Shown in pieces: positions 35,339-44,380 of a DNA stretch of 45,801 nt. The stretch covers positions 1-45,801 of the forward strand of contig NZ_BJKP01000030.1 in assembly GCF_008974145.1 (NCBI RefSeq). Direction: 5' to 3'. The notes under the pieces are model-generated. The model was not told the DNA's origin, made no database searches, and saw nothing but the letters and a program-made list of their open reading frames with translations. A program made the translations under genes and the position numbers. The first letter of the stretch is position 1. The number at the start of each line of letters is the position of its first letter. This stretch comes from Microcystis aeruginosa NIES-4325 (lineage in GTDB: Bacteria > Cyanobacteriota > Cyanobacteriia > Cyanobacteriales > Microcystaceae).

Positions 35339-35617
35339 TTACAATGATTCATCTTCTGGCAAATCCCCCAAACCCGTAATAGCTTCGAGAACCACTTCTA
35401 TCTTAGCCTGTAGTCGGTTGAACTGATGTTCCAAGCGATCAAAGAGCTTGTCAATGGCGGCGAATTTTTCATCTATATGCCGTTCCATAGCGTCAAAAGC
35501 TTCCGTAATCCGCCCCTCTGGTTCTAAATCTAATTCCCGAGTCTTGATTCTCTCGACAGCGTTGACTAATTGCCGTCTGAGTTGGTTAATATATTTGTTC
35601 TGTTGGGCTTCGCTCAT
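35339..35617 (-). CDS. Small coiled-coil protein of unknown function (92 aa)
   Basis: The product is almost entirely helical and highly charged: MSEAQQNKYINQLRRQLVNA, then ITEAFDAMERHIDEKFAAIDKLFDRLEHQFNRL with a heptad spacing of hydrophobic residues (about 38-82), and an acidic end LPEDESL. There is no signal, cysteine or membrane segment. It lies 70 bases upstream of tRNA-Gly and 57 bases after ribH on the same strand. A scaffold, chaperone-like or antitoxin-like role would all be guesses. Confidence 0.65.
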   Translation of the reverse strand: MSEAQQNKYINQLRRQLVNAVERIKTRELDLEPEGRITEAFDAMERHIDEKFAAIDKLFDRLEHQFNRLQAKIEVVLEAITGLGDLPEDESL

Positions 35618-35674
35618 CAGTGGAACTCTTGGGGAGTGGGGACAACTAAAACCCTAAATGCTGGGGTAATTTTC

Positions 35675-36220
35675 TTAGCCTTCTATCAGTGCCTGTCGGG
35701 GATTATTTTCCAATAATTCTAGGGGTTTTTCTTCATCCTGGGGGCGCAATTGACGCATGAGACTAGCCATTTCTAGGGCAGATAGGGCATAATTCCAGCC
35801 CAAATTACTTTTAATACCCGCCCGTTCGAGGGCTTGTTGTAGGGTATCAGTGGTGAGAATACCGAAGACAACGGGAACACCTGTCTGAAAAGCGGCCGCG
35901 GCGATGCCTTTGGCGGCCTCGGCGGCAACGTAGTCAAAATGGGGCGTTTGGCCGCGAATAATTGCCCCTAGACAGATGACGGCATTGTAACGGTGGGAAA
36001 GGGCGACTTGACGGGCTACCATTGGCACTTCAAAGCTACCGGGTACCCAGATATAATCCACTTGAGTGCCATCGGGATTGACATCAACGCCGTGACGCTT
36101 GAGACAGTCTTGACAGCCTGATAACAGTTTATCGGTGACGAGATCATTAAAGCGACCGATCACGATCGCAAAGCGCAAAGAGGATATATCCTGGGTAAAA
36201 TTTCCCTCAAAAACAGTCAT
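35675..36220 (-). CDS. ribH: 6,7-dimethyl-8-ribityllumazine synthase
   Basis: RibH condenses the ribityl pyrimidinedione with dihydroxybutanone phosphate in riboflavin synthesis, usually as a 60-mer or pentamer in the cytosol. From the ATG at 36220 the protein has 181 residues, with [56 protein letters not shown] including the catalytic His, and [21 protein letters not shown]. The in-frame extension to 36388 reads through low-complexity repeats and overlaps psbZ, so it is rejected. The C-terminus has an extra acidic tail of about 20 residues. Confidence 0.96.
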   Translation of the reverse strand: MTVFEGNFTQDISSLRFAIVIGRFNDLVTDKLLSGCQDCLKRHGVDVNPDGTQVDYIWVPGSFEVPMVARQVALSHRYNAVICLGAIIRGQTPHFDYVAAEAAKGIAAAAFQTGVPVVFGILTTDTLQQALERAGIKSNLGWNYALSALEMASLMRQLRPQDEEKPLELLENNPRQALIEG

Positions 36221-36224
36221 AGGT

Positions 36225-36330
36225 AGAAGGGGATAGGGGAGTAGGGAGATGGGGAACTGGGGGGTAGGGGAGGTGGGAAGTGGGGAGTAGGGAGAGTGCT
36301 GCCTGCTGCCCCCTGCCTCCCGTCTCCTGA
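36225..36330. repeat. G-rich low-complexity tract between psbZ and ribH
   Basis: A run of GGGGAGTAGGGAGATGGGGA-like words followed by CTGCCTGCTGCCCCCTGCCTCCC. It resembles the GGGGAGT/CCCCACT spacer repeats seen at 21800, 29015 and 19085. On the minus strand it forms a long CCCCACTTCC-type leader before ribH with no Shine-Dalgarno motif. Confidence 0.7.
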
Positions 36331-36336
36331 TCAAGA

Positions 36337-36525
36337 CTAAATCACTAAAAAGTTTAAAATAGCGACGGCAACGACTAAAATTGCCCAAATGGCCGAACCG
36401 AGATAGAGAAGGGGTTTCGATTGATCCCAGTTTTGGGGGGAAGCATAGGCAACGGGGACACCAATCACCATCAGCAAGGAAAATAAAACTAGGGCAATGA
36501 GAAAAAATTGAAAAACAATAGACAT
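36337..36525 (-). CDS. psbZ: Photosystem II reaction centre protein Z (Ycf9)
   Basis: The 62-residue membrane protein reads [40 protein letters not shown] and ends [11 protein letters not shown], the characteristic PsbZ sequence of two transmembrane helices joined by a [12 protein letters not shown] loop. PsbZ sits at the periphery of photosystem II and influences the interaction with antenna and other small subunits. AGGAG ten bases before the ATG marks the start. ribH follows on the same strand. Confidence 0.96.
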   Translation of the reverse strand: MSIVFQFFLIALVLFSLLMVIGVPVAYASPQNWDQSKPLLYLGSAIWAILVVAVAILNFLVI

Positions 36526-36909
36526 GATTGGGTTCTCCTAAAGCAGTTGATCTTTATCTAGATAATTCTCCCAGATTTGATACTTGTAGGGAAGATACTC
36601 GCTTCCACTCAACTTAACTGGACAATCCTTCCTCTAACTCCCCCCTGAATCAGGGGTTACAAGGATATATCCCCGTCAGACCGAATCCACGAGCATTTTA
36701 ATTTTACTGCCAGTGACTACCCAGCCGCAGCGGTGCTGAAAACTTTTTTGATGTCTCCGTCCTTGCCAAAAGCAGGATTACAGGGGTTAGGTGGGGGGGA
36801 GTGACTTCCTAGTACCCCCTGCCCAGATTACCCTATTTTTGCGTTTTCGCCAAACCTGGCCTAGAAGGGTTTCCAGACTGCCGAACTGCTAAAAGCTAAT
36901 GGTTGCAGC
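36526..36909. other. Spacer between the CopD-like gene and psbZ
   Basis: No gene is supported in these 384 bases. There is a perfect palindrome CCCTGAATCAGGG (36643-36655), a C-rich/G-rich tract near 36785-36820, and the psbZ promoter must lie in its left part. The composition (stop codons in all frames, mixed GC blocks) suggests decayed sequence, possibly an old transposon, but I cannot name it. Confidence 0.35.
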
Positions 36910-37356
36910 CTAGGTCAAGCCCCCTAAACGGATGCCGGCACCAAAAATGACGAATAATACTGCTAGAGTGGTGACAGCGACTATGTGCAGGGCGAGAGAA
37001 TTTAAGTTTTCCTTGCTCAGTTTAGGAAGGAGAAAAAAGCGGGAATGAAGGGCTAAGATGAGAGTTAATAACAGTAAAGCCAACTTAATTCCTATATAAA
37101 CTGATAAAAAACTATCAAATGACCAAAAATAACGAAAACTGGGCAAATAAATCCAAGTCAGTCCTAGGCCTGTTATTACCTGCAACAATAGCGCAGATAA
37201 CCCAAAACCTTCAAAATATTGCTCAAATTGACGAATTAGGTCTGGTTCTCGGTTTTTGAGGGCCTGGGGTAGAACTGTGACTGCCAACAATAAATGGCCA
37301 CCGGCCCAGACGGTCGCCCCTAGGGTGTGGAGAATTACTAAAATTTTGAATAACAT
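36910..37356 (-). CDS. CopD-like integral membrane protein
   Basis: The 148-residue product has four predicted membrane helices and begins [20 protein letters not shown], with His10 and His21 on the first helix and [11 protein letters not shown] near the third loop. The His-containing first helix with VWAGGH is typical of CopD/DUF-type membrane proteins associated with copper or haem handling. No copC or other copper gene is near, so the substrate is open. It diverges from the large tRNA nucleotidyltransferase gene on the other strand. Confidence 0.75.
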   Translation of the reverse strand: MLFKILVILHTLGATVWAGGHLLLAVTVLPQALKNREPDLIRQFEQYFEGFGLSALLLQVITGLGLTWIYLPSFRYFWSFDSFLSVYIGIKLALLLLTLILALHSRFFLLPKLSKENLNSLALHIVAVTTLAVLFVIFGAGIRLGGLT

Positions 37357-37469
37357 GGGTTTCTCTCAGTCATGATTTGCTAACTTATAGTTCTTGCTGC
37401 GGTTATTTCCGAGTATTCAGTAACAATAAATACAGAAAAAATTCTAATATCTTCTCTCTACTAAAGAGT

Positions 37470-40169
37470 ATGGATTTAATTTTATGTCATCAAACGGCGG
37501 ATTTTGACGCTTTGGGGGCAGCGGTGGGTTTATCGTTGCTGAAAGCGGGTAGTCGTATTGTTTTAACGGGAGGCGCGCACCCGACGGTGAGGGAATTTTT
37601 GGCCCTACATCGGGATGAATTTGCTTTAATTGAACTGCGTAGTGTTAGTCCGGCCCAGATTCGCTCTTTAATTATCGTTGATAATCAGTGGCGGGAGCGT
37701 CTGGGAAAAGCCTCCCAGTGGCTAGATTTAGGGCATTTACAGGCGATCGAATTGTATGATCATCATTTGGATAGTGAAAGTGATATTCATGCCTCTAGCG
37801 TCCATTTAGAGGCAGTGGGAGCTACCACGACTTTAATTGTCGAAGCTTTACAAAAAGCCCAGATTAAACCAAACTCGATGGCAGCGACGGTAATGGCGCT
37901 CGGTATTCACGTTGACACGGGTTCCCTGACTTTTGCCGGTAGTACCCCCAGGGATGCCTATGCTTTGGCTTGGTTAATGACCTGTGCTGCTAACATTAAA
38001 ACGATCGCCCAATACTGTCAACCGAGTTTTTCCCCGCGCTTACAGGAATTATTTAGCCTTGCTTGGGAAAATCTAGAGATTAAAACGATCTATGGCCGTA
38101 AAATCGCCCACGTTCTCCTCCATACTGCCGATTTTATCCCCGGTTTGTCTAGTGTGGCCGAGCGCCTAATGGAATTATCCGATAGTGATGCGTTACTTTT
38201 CGGCCATATTTATAGTAAAAACGAGGAAGATAAGTCCCGACAGCGTTTAACTGTGATTGGTCGCTCTAGAATCGATGGAGTGAATCTATATCAGCTTTTT
38301 TCCCCCTATAACGGCGGTGGTCATGCTCAGGCCGCTTCGGTGAGTTTTCGCGATGTTCAGCCAGTTCAACAGTTAAATCAACTGCTGGGGGACTTAATTG
38401 CCCAAATTCCTCCCCCTCCCACCGCTAGGGATTTAATGTCTTCTCCGGTGCGAACCATTCGTCCCGATACTTCCATATCTCAAGCCGAGCGCATCCTTTT
38501 TCGTTACGGCCATTCGGGGTTATCGGTGGTAGATGAGCAGGATCGCTTAGTTGGGGTGATTTCTCGTCGTGACCTCGATTTAGCTCTCCATCACGGCTTT
38601 TCTCGCTCTCCTGTGAAGGGATACATGACTTGTAATCCGAAAACTATTACCCCCGACACTTCCCTTCAGGAAATCGAGTCACTGATGGTAACCTATGATT
38701 TAGGGCGTTTACCTGTACTAGAAAACGGGCAGTTAGTCGGTATCGTCACTCGTACAGATGTATTAAGACAGATCCATCAAAATGAGCGGGTGCGTTTTGA
38801 AGGGGTTGCTTTGGTTTCCTGTCTTTTCCCAGCGATTAAAGAGCGTTTAGAGCCGATTTTATGGTCATTCCTGCAAGCTGCCGCCGCTGCCGCTCAAAAA
38901 CGCGGTTGGCATCTCTATCTGGTTGGGGGTGCGGTGCGCGATTTATTGTTAGCGGCAGAAAGGGATAGTTTATTGTTACAGGATATCGATTTAGTGGTGG
39001 ATGGCTGCCATCGCGCCGCCGATGTGGGTGCGGGGGTAGAGTTGGCTAATTGTCTAAAGGAAATTTATCCGGGGGCCCGGTTATCGATTCACGGGGAATT
39101 TCAGACGGCGGCTTTGTTATGGCACAAAGATGAGCGTTTTGGCTCGTTATGGGTGGATATTGCCACGGCACGCACGGAATTCTATCCCTATCCCGCCAGC
39201 AATCCCCAAGTGGAGGCTAGTTCGATTCGACAGGATTTGTATAGAAGGGATTTTACGATTAATGCTCTGGCAATTCGTCTAACTTCCCCGAAAGAGGGGG
39301 AATTACTAGACTTTTTTGGCGGTATGTTGGATTTACGCGCCCAACACATCCGGGTTCTCCACGCTAATAGTTTTATCGAGGATCCGACGCGCATCTATCG
39401 AGCGGTGCGTTTTGCCACTCGGTTAAGATTTGTTATTGAACCCTTGACAGAAAGCTATATTAGGTATGCGATCGAAAGTGGGGTTTATGAGCGCTCACGA
39501 CAACAAAATCAGAATGCACCGGCTTTACAGTCCCGTTTAAAAGCGGAGTTGAATTATATTTTAGAGGCAGATTACTGGGAAAGTGCCTTAGCAAAGTTGG
39601 CTGATTTGGGGGCTTTGCACTGTTTACACAGGGATTTAAGTTTAAATCGGGCTTTATGGCGACAATTGCGCTGTCTCAGTCGTTGGTTAGATTGTTTAAG
39701 TCTGGAATTGCCAGTGAATGCTTGGTTAATGCGGTTGGAATTATTAATCGCTTCTCTGGCTGTGGGGGAAAGAATAGCGATCGCTAATAATTTACAATTG
39801 CCCAAAGATACTGTGGCGCGTTTACAAAAACTAGAAGTTATGGAAAGGGAGATTAGCAATAATTTTGCTTATGATCGACCCGTTAGTCAAATGGTCAGCT
39901 TTTTCAATGGTTATCAGGTTCCTAGTTTGTTACTGGTGGCGATGAGGAGTCAGACTAGGATTCGGGGTTTAATCTGGCAATATTTAACTAGATGGTCGCA
40001 GATCGAGGCTCCTATCGACGGCAATGACCTAAAAGCTTTGGGTTATCAACCCGGTCCCCAGTTTAAACTATTACTTGCGGCAGTGTTGGGGGCGACTTTA
40101 GATGGAATAGTCAGCAATAAAAGCGAAGCTATGGCTTTTATTGCTAGATTAACTAAGTCAGCAGATTAG
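37470..40169 (+). CDS. tRNA nucleotidyltransferase with DHH and CBS domains (probable A-adding enzyme)
   Basis: The 899-residue protein is a fusion. Residues 1-310 form a DHH/DHHA1 phosphoesterase: [12 protein letters not shown] (9-20), DHH at 97-99 and GGGHAQAAS at 282-290. Two CBS motifs follow (about 320-435). The rest is a class II tRNA nucleotidyltransferase with [19 protein letters not shown] (505-512), [11 protein letters not shown] and [12 protein letters not shown]. Cyanobacteria such as Synechocystis use separate CC-adding and A-adding enzymes, and the large DHH-CBS form is, by family knowledge, the A-adding type. That specificity is inferred. The ATG at 37470 is chosen over an upstream extension to 37377 that lacks homology. 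Confidence 0.9.
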   Translation: MDLILCHQTADFDALGAAVGLSLLKAGSRIVLTGGAHPTVREFLALHRDEFALIELRSVSPAQIRSLIIVDNQWRERLGKASQWLDLGHLQAIELYDHHLDSESDIHASSVHLEAVGATTTLIVEALQKAQIKPNSMAATVMALGIHVDTGSLTFAGSTPRDAYALAWLMTCAANIKTIAQYCQPSFSPRLQELFSLAWENLEIKTIYGRKIAHVLLHTADFIPGLSSVAERLMELSDSDALLFGHIYSKNEEDKSRQRLTVIGRSRIDGVNLYQLFSPYNGGGHAQAASVSFRDVQPVQQLNQLLGDLIAQIPPPPTARDLMSSPVRTIRPDTSISQAERILFRYGHSGLSVVDEQDRLVGVISRRDLDLALHHGFSRSPVKGYMTCNPKTITPDTSLQEIESLMVTYDLGRLPVLENGQLVGIVTRTDVLRQIHQNERVRFEGVALVSCLFPAIKERLEPILWSFLQAAAAAAQKRGWHLYLVGGAVRDLLLAAERDSLLLQDIDLVVDGCHRAADVGAGVELANCLKEIYPGARLSIHGEFQTAALLWHKDERFGSLWVDIATARTEFYPYPASNPQVEASSIRQDLYRRDFTINALAIRLTSPKEGELLDFFGGMLDLRAQHIRVLHANSFIEDPTRIYRAVRFATRLRFVIEPLTESYIRYAIESGVYERSRQQNQNAPALQSRLKAELNYILEADYWESALAKLADLGALHCLHRDLSLNRALWRQLRCLSRWLDCLSLELPVNAWLMRLELLIASLAVGERIAIANNLQLPKDTVARLQKLEVMEREISNNFAYDRPVSQMVSFFNGYQVPSLLLVAMRSQTRIRGLIWQYLTRWSQIEAPIDGNDLKALGYQPGPQFKLLLAAVLGATLDGIVSNKSEAMAFIARLTKSAD

Positions 40170-40330
40170 GTATCGGCTGCCCCTTCATTTTCCGAAGATT
40201 GTCTTTGATCGCTGGAATAACCGCCTCTACCTCCTCTAGTGGTGGTACGATTAGAGGCAGCCCGGAATTGACGAGCGTAGGCGCGGTTGCGTTCAGCTTT
40301 TTCTTTTTTCAAATTACGACGTTTAGCCAC
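40166..40330 (-). CDS. Small basic protein following the RRM gene (54 aa, unknown)
   Basis: The GTG at 40330 is preceded by AAGGAG with a six-base spacer. The product begins (M)[18 protein letters not shown], continues with [17 protein letters not shown], and ends in an acidic NEGAADT. The basic N-terminus and RGG-like centre suggest RNA binding. It lies 112 bases downstream of the RRM gene on the same strand and overlaps the end of the tRNA nucleotidyltransferase gene by four bases. I do not recognise a family; it is not ribosomal protein S21, which often follows RRM genes in cyanobacteria. Confidence 0.65.
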   Translation of the reverse strand: MAKRRNLKKEKAERNRAYARQFRAASNRTTTRGGRGGYSSDQRQSSENEGAADT

Positions 40331-40442
40331 AAGAATCTCCTTGGGATAATAGATAGACAAGCGGGGAAACGAGCACTCGCTTCCCCTATTGACAATGAAA
40401 ACAAGTTAGGTAATCATAGCCTAGAATGGTTACGATCAGGGA

Positions 40443-40736
40443 TTAGTAGCGACGGTCTCGATTGCGATCACCACCAGCGAAGGAAGATTTGGGTTCTTTT
40501 TCACGAGCTTGATTGACTTTTAATTCTCGTCCCATCCATTGGGCTCCGTCAAGAGCGGCAATAGCGGCCGATTCTTGCTCTGGGGTTTCCATTTCCACGA
40601 AAGCGAATCCGCGTTTTCTTCCCGTTTCCCGATCCATGGGGAGGTGAACGCGCTTAATTTTACCATATTCGGTAAAAACCTCCACTACGTCTTCTTGGTC
40701 AACCTCGAAGGGGAGATTACCAACATAAATTGACAT
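40443..40736 (-). CDS. Cyanobacterial RRM RNA-binding protein (Rbp family)
   Basis: The 97-residue protein is a single RNA-recognition motif: RNP2 in MSIYVGNLPFEV, RNP1 in KRGFAFVEM, and a short Arg/Asp-rich tail GGDRNRDRRY instead of the long Gly-rich tail of cold-inducible RbpA1-type proteins. Such proteins bind single-stranded RNA; in Synechocystis some are needed to place photosystem mRNAs at thylakoids. AAGGATAGG before the ATG at 40736 supports this start over the longer frame to 40808. Confidence 0.93.
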   Translation of the reverse strand: MSIYVGNLPFEVDQEDVVEVFTEYGKIKRVHLPMDRETGRKRGFAFVEMETPEQESAAIAALDGAQWMGRELKVNQAREKEPKSSFAGGDRNRDRRY

Positions 40737-40977
40737 AAAACCTATCCTTGCACAGATAAAAACAACAGATTTGTAGAGAACCAAGATTTCGGGAACTAGC
40801 TGAACCAATACTAAACAGAAACGCTTAGACCATTAATACTGACAACGAGCCGCAGTGCCGACTTTTATTCTCAATATCCATCCTAGCACATAGCTATTAG
40901 CTTTGATCGATTCTACCTCTCCCGCCACGGGAGCAGATAAACTAGACTATAATGCTGCCCTATAAAATGCCCTAATT

Positions 40978-41982
40978 ATGAGTTTATCCCCCCATCCGAT
41001 CGAAACTGCCCTAAAAACCCTAGCAGGGAAAGCGGAAAATTCCATCGAACAAATAACAACCCTAGAAGACTTAGAACAGCTAAGGGTGAATTATCTGGGT
41101 AAGAAAGGAGAATTATCGCAGATTTTACGGGAAATGGGCAAATTAAGCCCCGAAGAGAGACCGCGACTCGGTGCGATCGCTAATGAGGTCAAAGAATTAG
41201 TACAATCGCTGCTGGAATCCCGGCGAGAAAGTCTCCAGAATGCCCAAATTAAGGCGAAATTAGCGGCGGAAACCCTCGATGTCACCCTACCTGCTCTTAG
41301 CCGTCCTTTAGGGCGAATTCACCCCTTAAATAGCACAGTTGATCGCATGATCGATATTTTCGTCGGTCTGGGTTACAACATCGCCACTGGGCCGCAGGTA
41401 GAAACCGATTATTATAATTTTGAGGCTTTAAATATCCCTGCTGACCATCCGGCCCGGGATATGCAGGATACTTTTTTCTTGAGGGATGGTCGTTTATTGC
41501 GGACCCATACCTCCCCGGTCCAGATTCGCTACATGGAAAGTCACGAACCCCCGATTCGGATTGTGGCCCCGGGGCGCGTTTATCGTCGCGATACCGTGGA
41601 TGCAACCCATTCCGCAGTTTTTCATCAAGTGGAATTATTAGCGGTGGACCGGGGATTAACTTTTACGGATTTGAAAGGAACAATTAAAGAATTTCTTAAG
41701 CAAATGTTCGGGGCCGATTTACCGGTTAAATTCCGCGCTTCCTACTTCCCTTTTACTGAACCCTCGGCCGAGGTAGATGTGCAGTGGAAAGGCAAATGGT
41801 TGGAGGTGATGGGCTGTGGTATGGTGGATCCTAATGTCTTAAAAGCAGTCGGTTATGACCCCCAAATCTATACGGGTTTTGCTGCTGGTTTTGGCGTGGA
41901 AAGATTTGCTATGGTATTACATGAGATAGACGATATTCGCCGTTGTTATAATAGCGATATCCGCTTTCTCCGCCAATTTTAG
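40978..41982 (+). CDS. pheS: Phenylalanine--tRNA ligase alpha subunit
   Basis: PheS is the catalytic subunit of the alpha2-beta2 class II enzyme that charges tRNA-Phe. The 334-residue protein has the N-terminal coiled-coil ([21 protein letters not shown]), motif 1 ([22 protein letters not shown]), motif 2 ([12 protein letters not shown] and [26 protein letters not shown]) and motif 3 ([15 protein letters not shown]). Length is normal. The pheT gene is not adjacent, as is common in cyanobacteria. A DUF4870 gene follows 13 bases later. Confidence 0.98.
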   Translation: MSLSPHPIETALKTLAGKAENSIEQITTLEDLEQLRVNYLGKKGELSQILREMGKLSPEERPRLGAIANEVKELVQSLLESRRESLQNAQIKAKLAAETLDVTLPALSRPLGRIHPLNSTVDRMIDIFVGLGYNIATGPQVETDYYNFEALNIPADHPARDMQDTFFLRDGRLLRTHTSPVQIRYMESHEPPIRIVAPGRVYRRDTVDATHSAVFHQVELLAVDRGLTFTDLKGTIKEFLKQMFGADLPVKFRASYFPFTEPSAEVDVQWKGKWLEVMGCGMVDPNVLKAVGYDPQIYTGFAAGFGVERFAMVLHEIDDIRRCYNSDIRFLRQF

Positions 41983-41995
41983 GGGGATAAACCCG

Positions 41996-42340
41996 ATGGT
42001 CATGAGTGAAGATTTAACCAAAAAAAGACTCCTATCCGTGGCTTGTCATGCTTCGATCTTTTTGAGTGCTACGCTGGTATCGGTGGGGATTCCCTTAGCT
42101 ATTTATTTCATTTCTGATGATGAAACGGTGAAGGAAAACGCCAAAGAAGCTTTAAACTTTCACCTAAATATGTGGTTATACTACCTAATTGCCGGGATTC
42201 TAGTTTGGGTTTTAATCGGTTATTTGCTCTTACCGATTCTTGCTGTGGTGAATATGGTTCTCCCCATTCTTGCTATTCTGCAAGTCTGGAAAGATGCCTA
42301 TAAGGTTTTCCGTTATCCTTTTATTTTCCGGGTTCTGTAA
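41996..42340 (+). CDS. DUF4870-family membrane protein
   Basis: The 114-residue product has three hydrophobic segments and the DUF4870 features CHASIFLSATLVSVGIPLAIYF, VKENAKEALNFHLNMWLYY (the conserved A-x-NFQ/H-like motif) and a C-terminal helix pair. These proteins are small membrane proteins of unknown function. A GGGGGAT motif seven bases before the ATG at 41996 supports that start; a second ATG is at 42002. It is likely cotranscribed with pheS, and a strong terminator follows. Confidence 0.88.
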   Translation: MVMSEDLTKKRLLSVACHASIFLSATLVSVGIPLAIYFISDDETVKENAKEALNFHLNMWLYYLIAGILVWVLIGYLLLPILAVVNMVLPILAILQVWKDAYKVFRYPFIFRVL

Positions 42341-42350
42341 TTAATTATCG

Positions 42351-42377
42351 GGGTTGAAACCTGTTCAACCCTTTTTT
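42351..42377 (+). terminator. Rho-independent terminator after the DUF4870 gene
   Basis: GGGTTGAA (42351-42358), a five-base loop, TTCAACCC (42364-42371), then six T residues. It likely ends the pheS transcript. Confidence 0.9.
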
Positions 42378-42414
42378 ATTCCTATTCCCACTAGAAAAAT
42401 AGCCTCTGGAGTTT

Positions 42415-43557
42415 ATGACTAAAATTGTCATCATCGGTGCGGGGATAGTGGGGGCCACCATTGCCTACGAATTAAGTGCCATCGAAGGATTAGAAATTAC
42501 CCTCATTGATGAAAAAAAACCTGGACAAGGAGCAACTGGGGCAGCTTTAGGGATTTTAATGGGGATTATCAGCCATAAAACTAAAGGTAGAGCCTGGAAA
42601 CTGCGGCAAGAAAGTTTAAAACGTTACGAAACCCTCCTTCCTGAGCTAGAATCCCTCACCGGACTGACTATTCCCTGTAACCGTGATGGTATTGTCCTAC
42701 TGCGATCGAGTGCCGAAGACGAAGAAAATTGGCGCAAGTTAGCGCAAATCCGCCAAGAACAGGGATATTGTCTAGAGATATGGGATACAGAGACTTTAAA
42801 CCAAAAATGTCCCCAAGTGGCCAGCGAGCATCTCCAGGGTGCTATCTACTCCCCCAGGGATCATCAAATTAACCCGGTCCTGCTCACGGAAGCTCTCGTC
42901 GCTGCTGCGGCAAGAAGGGGGGTAAAATGTCAATTTGGGGTAAAAGTTGAAAAATTCGGGAAGACAGAGCTTCAAAGCTCTAGTTTGAGGCAATGCACCC
43001 ACGTTTACAGTTCCAGTGGTATAGAGGAAACCGACTTTTTGGTTCTTTGTGCGGGAATCGGTTCCACTGCTTTAACTGAAACTCTTACCCATCCAGTGGA
43101 GATCCGACCGGTTTTAGGGCAAGCTTTGCAGATAAAATTGACCCAACCCTTAGAAAGTTCCGATTTTAAGCCGATTTTAACGGGAAATGACCTGCATATT
43201 CTGCCTTTGGCCGGAGCGGAATACTGGATTGGGGCAACGGTGGAATTTATAGACGAAAAGGGCGAAATTATCGCCGATACTGCCCTATTAGAGCAAGTGT
43301 ATCAACAGGCGATCGCTTTTTGTCCATCTTTGGCTGCGGGTGCGATCATGCGTACTTGGTCAGGTAAGCGACCGCGACCGGAGAAAAAATCCGCTCCCAT
43401 CATCGAATATTTGCCCGGATACGATAACGTTATTCTAGCCACGGGACACTACCGCAACGGGGTTTTATTGGCCCCCGCTACCGCTAAAATGGTCAAGGAA
43501 ATGTTAAGTGGTAAGTTAGGTATTGATCGCTTATCGGCAGCCGATGACCCTATCTGA
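42415..43557 (+). CDS. FAD-dependent oxidoreductase, DAO family (glycine oxidase ThiO-like)
   Basis: The 380-residue protein has the N-terminal dinucleotide motif IVIIGAGIVGATIAYEL, LIDEKKPGQGATGAALG, the DAO mid-section (CPQVASEHLQGAIYSPRDHQINPVLL), and a C-terminal FAD motif GYDNVILATGHYRNGVLLAPATAKMV. The GHYRNGVLLAP signature is typical of glycine or D-amino-acid oxidases such as ThiO, which makes the imine used in thiazole synthesis; no thi genes are adjacent, so the substrate is uncertain. A palindrome AGAGCTT-CA-AAGCTCT (42966-42981) lies in a variable in-frame stretch. The 3' end overlaps cdd by 14 bases. Confidence 0.85.
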   Translation: MTKIVIIGAGIVGATIAYELSAIEGLEITLIDEKKPGQGATGAALGILMGIISHKTKGRAWKLRQESLKRYETLLPELESLTGLTIPCNRDGIVLLRSSAEDEENWRKLAQIRQEQGYCLEIWDTETLNQKCPQVASEHLQGAIYSPRDHQINPVLLTEALVAAAARRGVKCQFGVKVEKFGKTELQSSSLRQCTHVYSSSGIEETDFLVLCAGIGSTALTETLTHPVEIRPVLGQALQIKLTQPLESSDFKPILTGNDLHILPLAGAEYWIGATVEFIDEKGEIIADTALLEQVYQQAIAFCPSLAAGAIMRTWSGKRPRPEKKSAPIIEYLPGYDNVILATGHYRNGVLLAPATAKMVKEMLSGKLGIDRLSAADDPI

Positions 43558-43951
43558 CCAAGAAAGACAACAACTCTGTGACACTGCTCGGGAAGTGGCG
43601 AAACTTTCCTATTCTCCCTATTCCCGTTTTCGGGTGGGGGCGGCGGTCTTGACAGATAAAAAGATTTATGCTGGTACTAATGTAGAGAACGCTAGTTATG
43701 GCTTGAGTTTGTGCGCAGAAAGGGCAACTTTAGCGCAAATAATCGCAGCGGGCGATCAAGAAGTACGGGCGATCGCTATAGCCTGTATCGATGGGGTGGA
43801 CAAGGATGATATTAGTCAGTTAACTCCCTGCGGAGCCTGTCGTCAATGGATAGCCGAATTAGCGCCGCAAGCAGAGATTATTATCTGTGGAACTCAGCAA
43901 AATTATCGTTTTAGTCTCTCGGATTTACTGCCTTTTTCCTTTCGTTTTTAA
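43544..43951 (+). CDS. cdd: Cytidine deaminase
   Basis: The 135-residue homotetrameric-type enzyme deaminates cytidine and deoxycytidine to uridine. The zinc site is complete: CAE at 57-59 in LSLCAERATLAQI, and Cys96 and Cys99 in LTPCGACRQWIAEL. YSRFRVGAAVLT and TNVENASYGLS are the substrate-binding blocks. The ATG at 43544 gives the usual N-terminus; the upstream TTG is unlikely. The 14-base overlap with the oxidoreductase gene suggests coupled translation. Confidence 0.95.
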   Translation: MTLSDQERQQLCDTAREVAKLSYSPYSRFRVGAAVLTDKKIYAGTNVENASYGLSLCAERATLAQIIAAGDQEVRAIAIACIDGVDKDDISQLTPCGACRQWIAELAPQAEIIICGTQQNYRFSLSDLLPFSFRF

Positions 43952-44020
43952 CTGTGGGTAAAGTGTAGGGGTTAAGGTACTACAATGCTATCGCCTTGAT
44001 GCACTTTTGACTATTTAGGG

Positions 44021-44061
44021 TTTGCTGAATAAATCCGCCAATTGAGACTTGAATTGGCGGA
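44021..44061. mobile_element. Hairpin-containing element end (MITE or IS relic)
   Basis: GGGTTTGCTGAATAAA (44019-44034) is followed by TCCGCCAATT (44034-44043), an 8-base loop and AATTGGCGGA (44052-44061), perfect 10-base arms. The hairpin begins exactly where the BrnT coding remnant stops. I infer an insertion or deletion junction. The rest of the spacer 43952-44380 shows no other gene. Confidence 0.5.
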
Positions 44062-44153
44062 GAATCATCAAAAACAGTTTTTGCCTCCTCAAATGAGGCT
44101 GGCTGCTTTGATAGATTGCGTTTTGCCTTATTTTTATCCCAGTAAAACTGCCT
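44061..44153 (-). pseudogene. Fragment of a BrnT-family toxin gene (N-terminal 31 codons)
   Basis: On the minus strand the frame reads QFYWDKNKAKRNLSKQPASF followed by EEAKTVFDDS, which closely follows the BrnT (DUF497) N-terminal consensus of the type (F)xWDxxKxxxNxxKHGVSFEEAxxVFxDP. The start codon is lost (AGG where ATG is expected), the HG of KHGVSF is QP, and the frame runs straight into the hairpin element. BrnT is the RNase toxin of BrnT-BrnA systems. A TATAAT (minus, 44165-44160) lies just upstream, perhaps the old promoter. No BrnA antitoxin is seen. Confidence 0.7.
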
Positions 44154-44380
44154 AAAGCCATTATACTGCTACCCACTGAAACTGATGGCACATTTTTGAT
44201 ATGTTTTGTCTATTACTTGAACGGGATATATTCAACTGTATTGAACCATCGATCTGGTTCAGAAACCCAAGTAAATTTCCAGTGGGGCTAAAGCTGACGA
44301 ATATTACTAAAATCTCGCTAACTGGAAGATATGCCACTTGTCTTAGGCTGCTTCATCTCCAACACTTAAGGGGCTAATAA

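Noticed and set aside
36221-36388. 56-residue N-terminal extension of RibH
   Set aside because: It is encoded by low-complexity G/C-rich repeats and overlaps psb[11 protein letters not shown] is the normal RibH start.
36904-36935. CCCCCTAAACG near the CopD-like gene as a third copy of the prfB 17-mer
   Set aside because: Only 11 bases match and the similarity comes from the same codons for RLGG; it is not flanked by inserted DNA.
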